Source: Mucilaginibacter frigoritolerans
GTDB lineage: Bacteria > Bacteroidota > Bacteroidia > Sphingobacteriales > Sphingobacteriaceae
Assembly: GCF_007830615.1 (NCBI RefSeq)
Contig: NZ_VLLI01000001.1
Location: 248,001 to 312,000, forward strand
Reading direction: 5' to 3'
Length of the DNA stretch: 64,000 bases
Shown here: positions 18,202 to 26,672 of the stretch, one piece after another
How the letters are laid out: every line of letters begins with the position of its first letter
How positions within the stretch are numbered: position 1 is the stretch's first letter
The notes under the pieces: model-generated
The model's database searches: none
Told to the model about the DNA's origin: nothing
Seen by the model: only the letters and a program-made list of their open reading frames with translations
Translations under genes and position numbers: made by a program

Positions 18202-18240
18202 ATTCAACTTGTGCTCATAATCTATGAGTGCAAGTTGAAT
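18202..18240 (+). terminator. Hairpin terminator after the CocE pair
   Basis: An 18-bp stem (18202-18219 with 18223-18240) closes a three-base loop ATC, with two G-T pairs in the middle, followed by TT. It sits 17 bases after the second CocE stop. Confidence 0.75.
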
Positions 18241-18342
18241 TTGATAATATTTCCAGTGCTATTAATTGTCTATTTAACAGCTAATTATATCCAATAATAA
18301 GCTGCTCCTCTTATTGCATTCCTGAAAAATAATTTAAAAAGC

Positions 18343-18373
18343 TTTGTTTTTAAGAGAAGCAAACATACATTTG
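18343..18373 (+). promoter_or_regulatory. Consensus promoter of the siderophore receptor
   Basis: TTTG (18343-18346), exactly 19 bases, then TACATTTG (18366-18373) is a full match to the Bacteroidota promoter TTTG-N19-TAnnTTTG. The start codon is 36 bases after the -7 box. Confidence 0.8.
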
Positions 18374-18409
18374 CGCCATTATTTATAATTAGTCTAAATA
18401 AAAACAAGT

Positions 18410-20821
18410 ATGTTTAAATTCAGCTTATCCATCAAAAACTCATCTGCCGGTTTACTTACACTATTTTTGCTGATCTCCGGATTTTCATACGGACAGCAAA
18501 AAGGTACGGTTAAAGGCATCATACAAGGCAACGTGGTAACTACACAAAAAGAAGCTGCCGAAAACATTTCAGTAAAATTAAAAGGCACCAGTTACGGGGT
18601 GGTTACCGATAAAAACGGGGAATTTGAATTTAAAGCTCCCGCAGGTAATTACAAGCTTGTTGTATCACACGTAGGTATTAAAAACCAGGAAATTGACGTG
18701 GTGGTAAAAGGTGGCGAAACTACTGTTGTGCCGGTTATAACTGTTCAAATTACTGCAAGCGCATTAAAAGAAGTAACTATTAACGGTAATAAAACCAATA
18801 AATTCGTTAAGAAGCATACTGATGATGTGCAGAAAATTCCGTTGGATAACCTGGAAAACCCACAGGTTTATAGCAATATCACTTCTGCATTGTTAGAAGA
18901 ACAAAATGTTACCACAGTTGACAATGCTATTAAGAATGTTCCCGGTATACAAACTATGTGGCAGGCGACAGGACGTAGTGGTGATGGTGGCGCTTATTAT
19001 ACTTCACGTGGGTTTGCTGTACAAAGTCTATTACGAGATGGCGTATTAGGAAATGTGAGTAATACGATTGATTTGATAAATGTTGAAAGTGTTGAGGTTT
19101 TAAAAGGCCCATCAGCAACTTTGTTTGGTAGCGCTTTAACTTCTTATGGTGGTTTAATTAATCGGGTTACTAAAAAACCGTACGATACTTTGGGTGGCCA
19201 AATAACCTATAATGTAGGTAGCTATGGTTTTAATCGTGTTAGCGCTGATGTAAACACTCCGCTTGACTCGGCTAAGAAATTATTATTCCGCTTAAACACT
19301 GCTTTTAATTACCAGGGCAGCTGGCAGCAAAATGGATTTAGCAGAGGAACAACTGTTGATCCAAGTTTATTATATAAAGTAAACGACAGACTATCAATTC
19401 AGTTTGATGCTGAACTTTTTGAAGGTAATAATACGATCCAGCCTATTTACTTTTTCAGCTATGGTGCAACTACAGATCAATTAGGTGCCACCAATGCTAA
19501 ACAATTAAATCTTGATTATTATAAAACTTATAATAACGGCGATTTATCACAACAATCAAAAAGCTATAACTTTTTTGGAGTGATTAATTATAAAATATCT
19601 GATCATTGGAAATCACAAACAAATTTCTCGTCAGCATACAGTTACTCTAACGGATTTGGACCCTACTACTACCTGATGTCAAAAGATTCGATGGCGCGTG
19701 ACGATCAGTCGACCCGAAACAGCTGGCAAAAACAATTGGATGTACAAGAAAACATTAACGGCGATTTCAATATCGGTAAGTTAAGAAACCGTTTTGTTGG
19801 TGGTCTTGATTTTTATAGAGTTAACTCCGATCAGTCGTTTATTGAAGGTTCTTATGATGTTGTACCTATTAACAGCAGTACATTTAACTACACTGGCTTT
19901 AATAAAGCTAATTTAAGTGCACAATATGCCACGGGCGGTTACTATGTTTATCCTTACATTTTTTCATCAAACACTTACGCTGCCTACGCATCTGATGTGT
20001 TGAATATAACTGATAAATTAATAGCACAGGCAGCAATTCGTTTTGATCATTTTGATAATCAGGGTAGTTATAACCCAACCACCCAGGTAAAATCAGGTAT
20101 GTATACCCAAAATGCATGGTCGCCTAAATTTGGTTTGATTTATCAACTAGTAAAAAATGAAGTGTCATTATTTGCTAATTACCAAAACGGCTTTACTAAT
20201 GAAAACGGATTAGATTATACTGGTAAAACTTTTAGGCCTGAGGAAGCTAACCAGATTGAAGGTGGCGTGAAAATAAGCCTGTTTGATGGCAAGCTAACCA
20301 GTACTTTAAGCTATTATGATATTAAGGTACAGGATATTATTCGCCCGTATAACGCTACTTTAAACATCCAGGATGGTACACAATTAAGCAAAGGTTTTGA
20401 AGCCGAAGTTATTGCTAATCCATTCACCGGGTTTAACGTAGTAGCAGGTTTTGCTTATAACGATTCAAAATATACTGATATCAGTCCTGATATTAACGGC
20501 ACAAGGCCAACCACTGCCGGCTCGCCTTACACTGCCAACTTATGGTTGAGCTATCGCTTACCAAAAGAACTGATTAAAGGTTTAGGTATTGGTATTGGTG
20601 GTAATTATGCAAGTGCAAATGATGTATTAAACACCAGTACTGGTGTTTTCACTTTGCCATCGTACGTTGTATTAAATACCTCAGCATTTTATGAGTATTC
20701 AAAATATCGTTTCTCTTTCGGCGTAAACAACTTTACTAATGAAAAATATTGGACTGGTTATTCTACTCTTAACCCGCAAATGCCAAGGCAGGTAGTAGGC
20801 AGTGTTGCTTTCAAGTTTTAA
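18410..20821 (+). CDS. TonB-dependent siderophore receptor
   Basis: The 803-residue outer-membrane protein has a signal peptide (cleaved near SYGQQ). A carboxypeptidase-like beta domain follows (about residues 30-110, GTSYGVVTDKNGEFEFKAPAG). Next is a plug (ALLEEQNVTTVDNAIKNVPG, SVEVLKGPSATLFG) and a 22-strand-type barrel ending in VGSVAFKF with terminal Phe. The plug pattern SRGFAVQSLLRDG fits siderophore receptors such as FhuE/FpvA. The next gene, a PepSY membrane protein, is commonly paired with such receptors. Iron control is likely, but no Fur box was found by eye. Confidence 0.9.
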   Translation: MFKFSLSIKNSSAGLLTLFLLISGFSYGQQKGTVKGIIQGNVVTTQKEAAENISVKLKGTSYGVVTDKNGEFEFKAPAGNYKLVVSHVGIKNQEIDVVVKGGETTVVPVITVQITASALKEVTINGNKTNKFVKKHTDDVQKIPLDNLENPQVYSNITSALLEEQNVTTVDNAIKNVPGIQTMWQATGRSGDGGAYYTSRGFAVQSLLRDGVLGNVSNTIDLINVESVEVLKGPSATLFGSALTSYGGLINRVTKKPYDTLGGQITYNVGSYGFNRVSADVNTPLDSAKKLLFRLNTAFNYQGSWQQNGFSRGTTVDPSLLYKVNDRLSIQFDAELFEGNNTIQPIYFFSYGATTDQLGATNAKQLNLDYYKTYNNGDLSQQSKSYNFFGVINYKISDHWKSQTNFSSAYSYSNGFGPYYYLMSKDSMARDDQSTRNSWQKQLDVQENINGDFNIGKLRNRFVGGLDFYRVNSDQSFIEGSYDVVPINSSTFNYTGFNKANLSAQYATGGYYVYPYIFSSNTYAAYASDVLNITDKLIAQAAIRFDHFDNQGSYNPTTQVKSGMYTQNAWSPKFGLIYQLVKNEVSLFANYQNGFTNENGLDYTGKTFRPEEANQIEGGVKISLFDGKLTSTLSYYDIKVQDIIRPYNATLNIQDGTQLSKGFEAEVIANPFTGFNVVAGFAYNDSKYTDISPDINGTRPTTAGSPYTANLWLSYRLPKELIKGLGIGIGGNYASANDVLNTSTGVFTLPSYVVLNTSAFYEYSKYRFSFGVNNFTNEKYWTGYSTLNPQMPRQVVGSVAFKF

Positions 20822-20825
20822 GTTA

Positions 20826-21986
20826 ATGGCGTTTAAAAAAATAATATTATTTATACATCGCTGGCTCGGATTTATGTCCGGGTTGGTGGTGTTTATTGTA
20901 AGTATTACTGGCTGTATCTTTTGTTTTCAGGATGAAATTCAGGATGCCATACATTCATGGCGAAAGGTTGAAATTCAAAATAAGCCTTACATTAGCCCAT
21001 CTGCCTTAAAAAACATCGCGTTAACAAAATACCCAGGCGCTTCGGCAAATTATATTTACTATTTTGGAGTTGACAGGCCAGCAGCTGTGCTTGCCAATGT
21101 AAAAAAACAAGGCTACACCTATGTTTATATAAACCCCTACAATGCACAGTTGTTACATACCGAAGGGATAAAGGAAAACTTTTTTACCATTATTAAATAC
21201 ATCCATCTTTACTTATTACTACCCGAAAAGATAGGGCAAATGGTGGTTGGGGTATCGGTAATTATTTTTGTTGTTTTGATGATTACCGGCATAGTACTCT
21301 GGTGGCCCAAACGCAAAACCGACAGAAAGCGTAGCCTTACCATAAAATGGAACGCTCGCTGGCGCCGTATAAATTATGATCTGCACAATGTGCTTGGCTT
21401 TTACGCTACCAGCGTTGCCATTATATTGGCGTTAACCGGTTTATCAATGGCTTTTAGCTGGGTTAATACCGGTATTTATAAGGCAGCTAACCTGGGTAAA
21501 AGTTATCCTGATGAAAATGTATTCCCCAAATCAGATACTTTAAATAAATTAACAGTTGGGGCAAAATCCGTAATTGACCGGGTCTTTTTTGAAGTGAAAA
21601 AATCGGAACTTGATGCCCGGATGTTTTTAATTGCTGATAATGGCAGCAAAAGCGGAACAATAAATATTACTGCATACAGGGAGAGTATGCATTTTGGTAA
21701 TAGTGATGATTACTATTATGACCGTAATAACGGGAAACTACTTAAATACCTGCCCAACGCTAAAAAAAGTGCAGGTATGAAACTTACTGATTTAAATTAC
21801 GACATTCACGTAGGGCAGATTTGGGGTTTAACGAGCAAAATCATTGCTTTTTTAGCCAGCCTTATTTGTGCAACGTTACCCATAACCGGCTTTATAATAT
21901 GGTTGGGCAAAAGGAAAAAGCCCAAAAAGCAAAAAGAGAGAGAAGTTATTCATAGAAGAACACATAAGCAGTTATTTCGTCAGTAA
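20826..21986 (+). CDS. PepSY-associated transmembrane protein, iron uptake
   Basis: The 386-residue inner-membrane protein has four main membrane segments, starting IHRWLGFMSGLVVFIVSITGC. It carries paired His motifs (HRWLG, IKYIHLYLLLP, YDLHNVLGFYA, NYDIHVGQIWG) and PepSY-like periplasmic regions. Family members are ferric-siderophore reductases or partners of siderophore receptors. The ATG at 20826 is four bases after the receptor stop, so the two are one operon. An upstream GTG at 20802 inside the receptor gene was rejected as the start. Confidence 0.88.
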   Translation: MAFKKIILFIHRWLGFMSGLVVFIVSITGCIFCFQDEIQDAIHSWRKVEIQNKPYISPSALKNIALTKYPGASANYIYYFGVDRPAAVLANVKKQGYTYVYINPYNAQLLHTEGIKENFFTIIKYIHLYLLLPEKIGQMVVGVSVIIFVVLMITGIVLWWPKRKTDRKRSLTIKWNARWRRINYDLHNVLGFYATSVAIILALTGLSMAFSWVNTGIYKAANLGKSYPDENVFPKSDTLNKLTVGAKSVIDRVFFEVKKSELDARMFLIADNGSKSGTINITAYRESMHFGNSDDYYYDRNNGKLLKYLPNAKKSAGMKLTDLNYDIHVGQIWGLTSKIIAFLASLICATLPITGFIIWLGKRKKPKKQKEREVIHRRTHKQLFRQ

Positions 21987-22311
21987 AATTATACTTACAA
22001 TAATTATGAAAAATGTCATAGTAGGTAACAAGCATTGACATTTTTTGTAAAAGTTTTTGGCCATAAAGCTTATGTTGATAGGAGTTACTTATACAGATCT
22101 TTTCGGCATATCTCCCAATTGTAAAGTTTGTTGATACAAACACTAATAATGGCTTACACTTAGTTTATTTGTATATCCGGAATGTGCTCAAAATTAGTTA
22201 TATTGCAGTTAAACCTTTGGTGTAAGTGCTGGTCTAATTGGGCGAAACATTGTTTCGGAACGCTAAAGGGCATAATTGGTCCTTTTTTGAAATTTTATCA
22301 AAACTTACTTT
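21987..22311. other. Gene-free stretch with a weak hairpin
   Basis: This 325-base gap holds an AT-rich inverted repeat, AAAAATGTCA (22009-22018) and TGACATTTTT (22036-22045), followed by more T residues, a possible terminator of the iron operon. Further on are a short dyad CGAAAC-ATT-GTTTCG (22241-22255) and a near-consensus -7 box TTTATTTG at about 22163-22170. No coding frame is convincing. Confidence 0.45.
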
Positions 22312-22803
22312 ATGGCCAATACCCCTTCAAAACCATCAGTAAAAATACTTCATAAAGGAATTCCTTTTGCTTGTCTCTTACTTTCTATTATATTTTCATC
22401 CTGTAAACACAAACAACCTAAAATTTATAAAAGTAGTTGTGATGATGGTATTGTTTTTAAGCGTGTTAGCTTTACTCAATTAATCGACAGCATTCAAAAA
22501 TATGATCATCAGTATATTGAGGTTTACGGAACTTATGTTGAGGGTGATGAAGAATCGGCATTGGTTAATGACAGTACATTTGTTAACCATTCAAATGATC
22601 ATGCCATCTGGATTAATTTTAGTCAGGATTGCCCTTTATATTTAACAGGTACCCACCAGGGGCTTTTTGAATTTAACGATGGAAAGTTTACCCAGATAAA
22701 TAATAAAAAGATTACCATTCGCGGTAAAATTGACGTGCGTCACAAGGGCCACCTGGGCAGCTATCGTGGTTCAATGGACAGGGTAAGTTTTGTAGGGCTA
22801 TAA
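22312..22803 (+). CDS. Unknown lipoprotein
   Basis: The 163-residue protein has a lipoprotein signal: LLLSIIFSSCKHK gives a lipobox with Cys31. The rest is a small beta-rich domain with QYIEVYGTYVEGDEESALV and KITIRGKIDVRHKGHLGSY, a pattern seen in small OB-like periplasmic domains. No known family is recognised. It stands alone and converges on the MBL-hydrolase operon with nine bases between stops. Confidence 0.7.
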   Translation: MANTPSKPSVKILHKGIPFACLLLSIIFSSCKHKQPKIYKSSCDDGIVFKRVSFTQLIDSIQKYDHQYIEVYGTYVEGDEESALVNDSTFVNHSNDHAIWINFSQDCPLYLTGTHQGLFEFNDGKFTQINNKKITIRGKIDVRHKGHLGSYRGSMDRVSFVGL

Positions 22804-22812
22804 GTACCGGTC

Positions 22813-23574
22813 TTATATTTTAATTTTTAAGCCATCATAAGCCAGCTCAATGTTGGGCGGTAATTGGGCCATAACATCTTCATGCTTTCCCAGTCGATGG
22901 CTTATATGAGTAAAATAGGTAGTTTCCGCGCCCATTTCTTCAGCAAATGCAATGGCCTCGTCAAAAGTGAAGTGCGAAATATGGCTTTGTTTCTGCAAAG
23001 CATTAATCACCAGTATTTTACTTCCTTTTATTTTTTCTTTTTCAGTTTCTGATACTGTTTTAGCATCTGTAATATAGGTGAAATCCTTGATGCGGAAGCC
23101 CATTACAGGCAGTTTATAATGTAATACTTCTATTGGGGTAAAATTGATATTGCCTATTTTAAAAGGATCGGACCCAATGGTATGTAGATTAAGCTGCGGA
23201 ATGCCAGGGTATTTAAATTCCTCAAAAATATAATAGAACTCCCTTTTTAATGCTGTTTGTACCCGGCTATCAGCATAAACATCAATAGGACCGTTTTGCT
23301 TATAATTAAAGGCCCTGATGTCATCTAAACCAGCAATATGATCTTTATGCTCATGAGTAAAAACAATGGCATCCAGGTGCTGTACATTGGCCCTCAACAT
23401 CTGGTAACGGAAATCAGGCCCGGAATCAACAACAACTACCTTGTCTTCTCCCTCAATCAGGATAGAAGTACGTAGGCGCTTATCCCTTTTATCAGTTGAG
23501 AGGCATACCTCACAATTGCAGGCAATAACAGGCACACCCTGCGAAGTTCCGGTTCCTAAAAATGTAATGGTCAC
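22813..23574 (-). CDS. PhnP-like MBL-fold metal-dependent hydrolase
   Basis: The 253-residue cytoplasmic protein starts MTITFLGTGTSQGVPVIACNC. The zinc motif THEHKDH lies at residues 73-79. Further ligands are in TYITDAKT and in YFTHISHRLG near the end. Cysteines CNCEVC near 19-24 recall the extra metal site of PhnP. PhnP itself is a cyclic phosphodiesterase of C-P lyase clusters, but no phn genes are near, so the substrate is open. It overlaps the preceding small gene by four bases (ATGA). Confidence 0.85.
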   Translation of the reverse strand: MTITFLGTGTSQGVPVIACNCEVCLSTDKRDKRLRTSILIEGEDKVVVVDSGPDFRYQMLRANVQHLDAIVFTHEHKDHIAGLDDIRAFNYKQNGPIDVYADSRVQTALKREFYYIFEEFKYPGIPQLNLHTIGSDPFKIGNINFTPIEVLHYKLPVMGFRIKDFTYITDAKTVSETEKEKIKGSKILVINALQKQSHISHFTFDEAIAFAEEMGAETTYFTHISHRLGKHEDVMAQLPPNIELAYDGLKIKI

Positions 23575-23843
23575 AGTTCCAGTTTTATTTGTTTTAACTG
23601 CTGATGGAAGGCAATCTGTTTATCATCAAGTAAATTATAGTCCATTTCCAAGTCTCGCGCCAGTTCACTTATGGCTAATATTTTACTTTCCAAGCCTGAA
23701 AACTTGTTAACCACAATGACTTTACTGTTTTGCAACAGGCAGGCCCCGGTTTTAAAGTTGCCTTTTTCATAACGTACTTTATAACCGGTTGTCTTTAACA
23801 ACATTTCCAGTTTTTCGAGTGTATGATTAGTTACTGTTAGCAT
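23571..23843 (-). CDS. Conserved small protein of unknown function
   Basis: Reading from the ATG at 23843 gives 90 residues (MLTVTNHTLEKLEMLL, then VRYEKGNFKTGACLLQ). The frame stays open for 38 codons upstream, but that extension has an unlikely composition and runs through a promoter box, so the shorter form is preferred. CAAAAATA at 23850-23857 is a minus-strand TATTTTTG box just six bases before the start. The product is not recognised. Translational coupling with the MBL hydrolase gene suggests a joint role. Confidence 0.7.
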   Translation of the reverse strand: MLTVTNHTLEKLEMLLKTTGYKVRYEKGNFKTGACLLQNSKVIVVNKFSGLESKILAISELARDLEMDYNLLDDKQIAFHQQLKQIKLEL

Positions 23844-24096
23844 GGGTTTCAAAAATAGCAATTTGTTTCCGAATGTGCGAGAAGTACTCAGTACACAGCA
23901 TAGGAAAAGCGAAAAATTAAAGACAATAGCTGAGGTGGGATTTGATCCTAAATTCATAAATAATTGCGCAACTTTATAAATTTTTTTAAAATCTAGGCTA
24001 AGTTTTAAAATTCTTGCAATGGGTAATTGGGTTTGAATTATAATATTTATATATTGTCCATTATTTCCTCATTTATATTTAAACCTTTATTAAAAA

Positions 24097-25230
24097 ATGG
24101 ACCAAAGCGCTAACCGATTTCTTTCGCTGGATGTATTTCGCGGAATGACTATTTGTTTTATGATTATTGTAAACACGCCGGGAAGCGGCGCGGCAGCATT
24201 TCCTCCGCTGGATCATGCCGCATGGTTTGGCTTTACACCAACCGATCTTGTTTTTCCGTCATTTTTGTTTGCAGTTGGTAATGCAATGAGTTTTTCGCAA
24301 AAGAAATTTATTGGTTTAAGTTCAGGTTCAGTAGTATTTAAAATATTTAAGCGAGCTGCTCTGATCTTTTTATTGGGCTTTTTAATGTATTGGTTTCCTT
24401 TTGTTGAGCATAACGCAAGTGGCTGGTCTTTTTCGCCTATTAGCCATACCCGTATATTCGGTGTTTTGCAGCGTATAGCACTTTGCTATCTTTTTGCATC
24501 ATTGCTTATTTATTTTATAAAATCAAAAACCGCAGTTATTGTTATCAGTGCTTTACTTTTAGTAGGATACTGGATATTATTACTTGTTTTTGGTGATCAT
24601 ACTGCACCCTATGGTATGTTAACCAATGCAGGTACTTATCTGGACAAATTTTTGTTAGGTGATAACCATTTATATCACGGGGAGGGCGTGGCTTTTGATC
24701 CGGAAGGGATATTGAGCACTTTGCCTGCCATTGTAAATGTTATTGGAGGTTATTATGCAGGTAAGTTTATACAGGAAAAAGGTAAAGGATATGAAACGCT
24801 TGCCAAATTGATGTTATTTGGCTTTCTGTTTATTTTTATTGCTCTTTGTTGGAACATGACTTTCCCGATTGCTAAAAAATTATGGACAAGCCCATTTGTA
24901 CTATTAACTGTAGGTATTGACCTGATCTGGATTTCGGCCTTAATTTATATCATTGAAATAAAATCATTCAACAAAGCAAACTGGACTGCATTTTTTACTA
25001 CGGTTGGTAAAAATCCGTTACCGATCTATTTATTTTCAGAACTTTTTGTTGAAGTACTTTATATGATCAGTGTGCATGGCAAAAGCTTCTACGGGTGGAT
25101 CAATGATGTGTTTTTCCAGGTGATAGCACCGGGTGCCATAGGCTCTTTATTGTTTGCCGTTTGCTATATGCTGATCTGCTGGACCGTTGGTAAGATACTG
25201 GACAAAAACAAAATATATTTAAGAGTATAG
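24097..25230 (+). CDS. NagX/HGSNAT-like acyltransferase membrane protein (DUF5009)
   Basis: The 377-residue protein has about ten membrane segments. It starts with RFLSLDVFRGMTICFMIIVN and has the TPTDLVFPSFLFAVGNAMSFS segment, both typical of the family related to heparan-alpha-glucosaminide N-acetyltransferase. A conserved HTRIFGVLQRIALCYLFASL follows. In Bacteroidota such genes (NagX) occur with amino-sugar use and are thought to acetylate sugars across the membrane. There is no amino-sugar operon here, so the substrate is inferred only from the family. Confidence 0.87.
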   Translation: MDQSANRFLSLDVFRGMTICFMIIVNTPGSGAAAFPPLDHAAWFGFTPTDLVFPSFLFAVGNAMSFSQKKFIGLSSGSVVFKIFKRAALIFLLGFLMYWFPFVEHNASGWSFSPISHTRIFGVLQRIALCYLFASLLIYFIKSKTAVIVISALLLVGYWILLLVFGDHTAPYGMLTNAGTYLDKFLLGDNHLYHGEGVAFDPEGILSTLPAIVNVIGGYYAGKFIQEKGKGYETLAKLMLFGFLFIFIALCWNMTFPIAKKLWTSPFVLLTVGIDLIWISALIYIIEIKSFNKANWTAFFTTVGKNPLPIYLFSELFVEVLYMISVHGKSFYGWINDVFFQVIAPGAIGSLLFAVCYMLICWTVGKILDKNKIYLRV

Positions 25231-25386
25231 TTACTTAATTAACTGACTCCGCAAGTGGTTGATTAGGCTTTTTTTTAATTTTATTAAATAAACCTGATCA
25301 ACCATTTAAATGAAATCACAAAAAAAAATAGTTTCCATTGCGCGAAGTAATGGAGTGTCGTATTAAGGCAGGTAACATAGAATAAT

Positions 25387-25394
25387 TATATTTG
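25387..25394 (+). promoter_or_regulatory. Promoter -7 box of the DUF4265 gene
   Basis: TATATTTG matches TAnnTTTG exactly and lies 17 bases before the ATG at 25412. No good -33 box is visible. Confidence 0.55.
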
Positions 25395-25411
25395 CATCAC
25401 AAAATACAACT

Positions 25412-25888
25412 ATGCCCGAGAGTAATTTAGTAAGCATATTATTCCGACTATATAGCACAATACTGGAAGAAGAGCACTTTGAAACCCTGGATGCCGAAAT
25501 AGTTAATGAAGAATACGGATACTTTAAAATAAAAACTATTCCATTTTATCTTCCGAAACTAGCTACAGGTGATGTTGTTTGGGCCGAATTTAAAGAGAAG
25601 GAGGGGATGCTCACCTATCGTAAAACGGTTAAACATTCGGGTAATTCAACCATCCATATTGTATTAACCGATGAGCAATATATGATAACAGATATCTGCA
25701 AGGAATTTGAGCAACTGGGCTGCAAGCCAAGGATACTCAATCATAAATATATTGGGCTTAATATATTAGCCGACATTGATTTTTTACCTATAAAACAACT
25801 GCTGGAGCTACTTGAAAAGAAGAAAGTAATCGGGTATGCCGAGTCATGCTTATCAGAAAAACATCAATATAAAAATCACCTTCTTTAA
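25412..25888 (+). CDS. DUF4265 domain protein
   Basis: The 158-residue soluble protein shows the DUF4265 pattern: VSILFRLY near the start, then EYGYFKIKTIPFYLPKLATGDVVWAEFKEKEG and STIHIVLTDEQYM. The family is small, scattered in bacteria, and of unknown function. The C-terminal third (PIKQLLELLEKKKVIGYAES) looks helical. The gene is monocistronic and converges on lolA with a 51-base gap. Confidence 0.8.
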   Translation: MPESNLVSILFRLYSTILEEEHFETLDAEIVNEEYGYFKIKTIPFYLPKLATGDVVWAEFKEKEGMLTYRKTVKHSGNSTIHIVLTDEQYMITDICKEFEQLGCKPRILNHKYIGLNILADIDFLPIKQLLELLEKKKVIGYAESCLSEKHQYKNHLL

Positions 25889-25939
25889 TTTGAATTTTTG
25901 GAGATCAGAATTTGTTTTTCCCCTGATCTCCGAAAATGA

Positions 25940-26620
25940 TTATTGCCTCAAATCCACCACCTCAACACCTTTGTGTGCCTTTGGATCAAAACTGAAAGTA
26001 TTTTCAGCTACCGGAGGATTAGGAATAAAACTTTTTAAGGTATAAGTGTAATGATTGCCGTTTTTATCGAATATAAGGGCGCTGTAAATCTGCTTTTTTA
26101 CTTTATCAATCAGTAAGCGCACTTTAAAAAAGGATTTATTAATATCGTCTGGAGTAAGGTCAATTTCCTGGTAAGTTTTGCCGCCAACCTTTGTATCTCC
26201 ATTGTAAATATATTTATAGCCATGCTCATAAATGGTGAATATCTGAGCTGGGTTAAGTCCTTCGCCACTGATGTCAACATTGTTTATCTGGACTTCGTTA
26301 TCTTTTTTCAGAAAGGTCCATTGGGTTTTTCCATCGCTTATAATTTCCTGCGCGGCATCTGGTTTGGCTGAAGACTGTGGGCCATAAATAGTTACTCTGA
26401 ACTTATTGGCTTTGGATTTGGCTATCAGCGTACCACTTTGTGTTTCAGTGATACCGGCTTGTTTGTTTTCAAGAGTGAAATCAAAATCAGTTTTTACAAC
26501 ATCATAAGTGCGGTATTTTGCACTCACTTTGTTAAGTATGTCTTTAGCAGCCGCGTCTTTTTGGGCGAAAATATAAGTAGTTAATAAAGAGAGAACGGAG
26601 AATATAAATAGTTTTTTCAT
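25940..26620 (-). CDS. LolA-like outer-membrane lipoprotein carrier
   Basis: Reading from the ATG at 26620 gives 226 residues with a signal peptide (MKKLFIFSVLSLLTTYIFAQ). The LolA-type half barrel follows: KYRTYDVVKTDFDFTLENKQAG, ETQSGTLIAKSKANKFRV, WTFLKKDNEVQINNV and SALIFDKNGNHYTYTL. LolA ferries lipoproteins across the periplasm. It lies 52 bases after ftsK on the same strand, an order often seen in Bacteroidota. An upstream in-frame start at 26647 would put ten extra residues before the signal peptide and was rejected. Confidence 0.85.
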   Translation of the reverse strand: MKKLFIFSVLSLLTTYIFAQKDAAAKDILNKVSAKYRTYDVVKTDFDFTLENKQAGITETQSGTLIAKSKANKFRVTIYGPQSSAKPDAAQEIISDGKTQWTFLKKDNEVQINNVDISGEGLNPAQIFTIYEHGYKYIYNGDTKVGGKTYQEIDLTPDDINKSFFKVRLLIDKVKKQIYSALIFDKNGNHYTYTLKSFIPNPPVAENTFSFDPKAHKGVEVVDLRQ

Positions 26621-26672
26621 TTGAATTTTTGGTGCCTGAATATACACTAAGAGGGGCTACTAGTCAACAGGT

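Noticed and set aside
22813..23574. The MBL hydrolase as part of a phosphonate (C-P lyase) system.
   Set aside because: No other phn genes are in the window. PhnP-like proteins occur widely outside such clusters.
23844..23957. The 38-codon upstream extension of the small gene at 23571.
   Set aside because: Its composition is unlike the rest, it runs through an exact -7 box, and an ATG follows at once with a sensible N-terminus.
23918..23960. A stretch on the minus strand that reads like the 3' end of a tRNA (GGATCAAATCCCACCTCAGC).
   Set aside because: The T-stem does not pair, there is no anticodon arm upstream, and the acceptor has no partner. It could be an old integration scar but the evidence is too thin.
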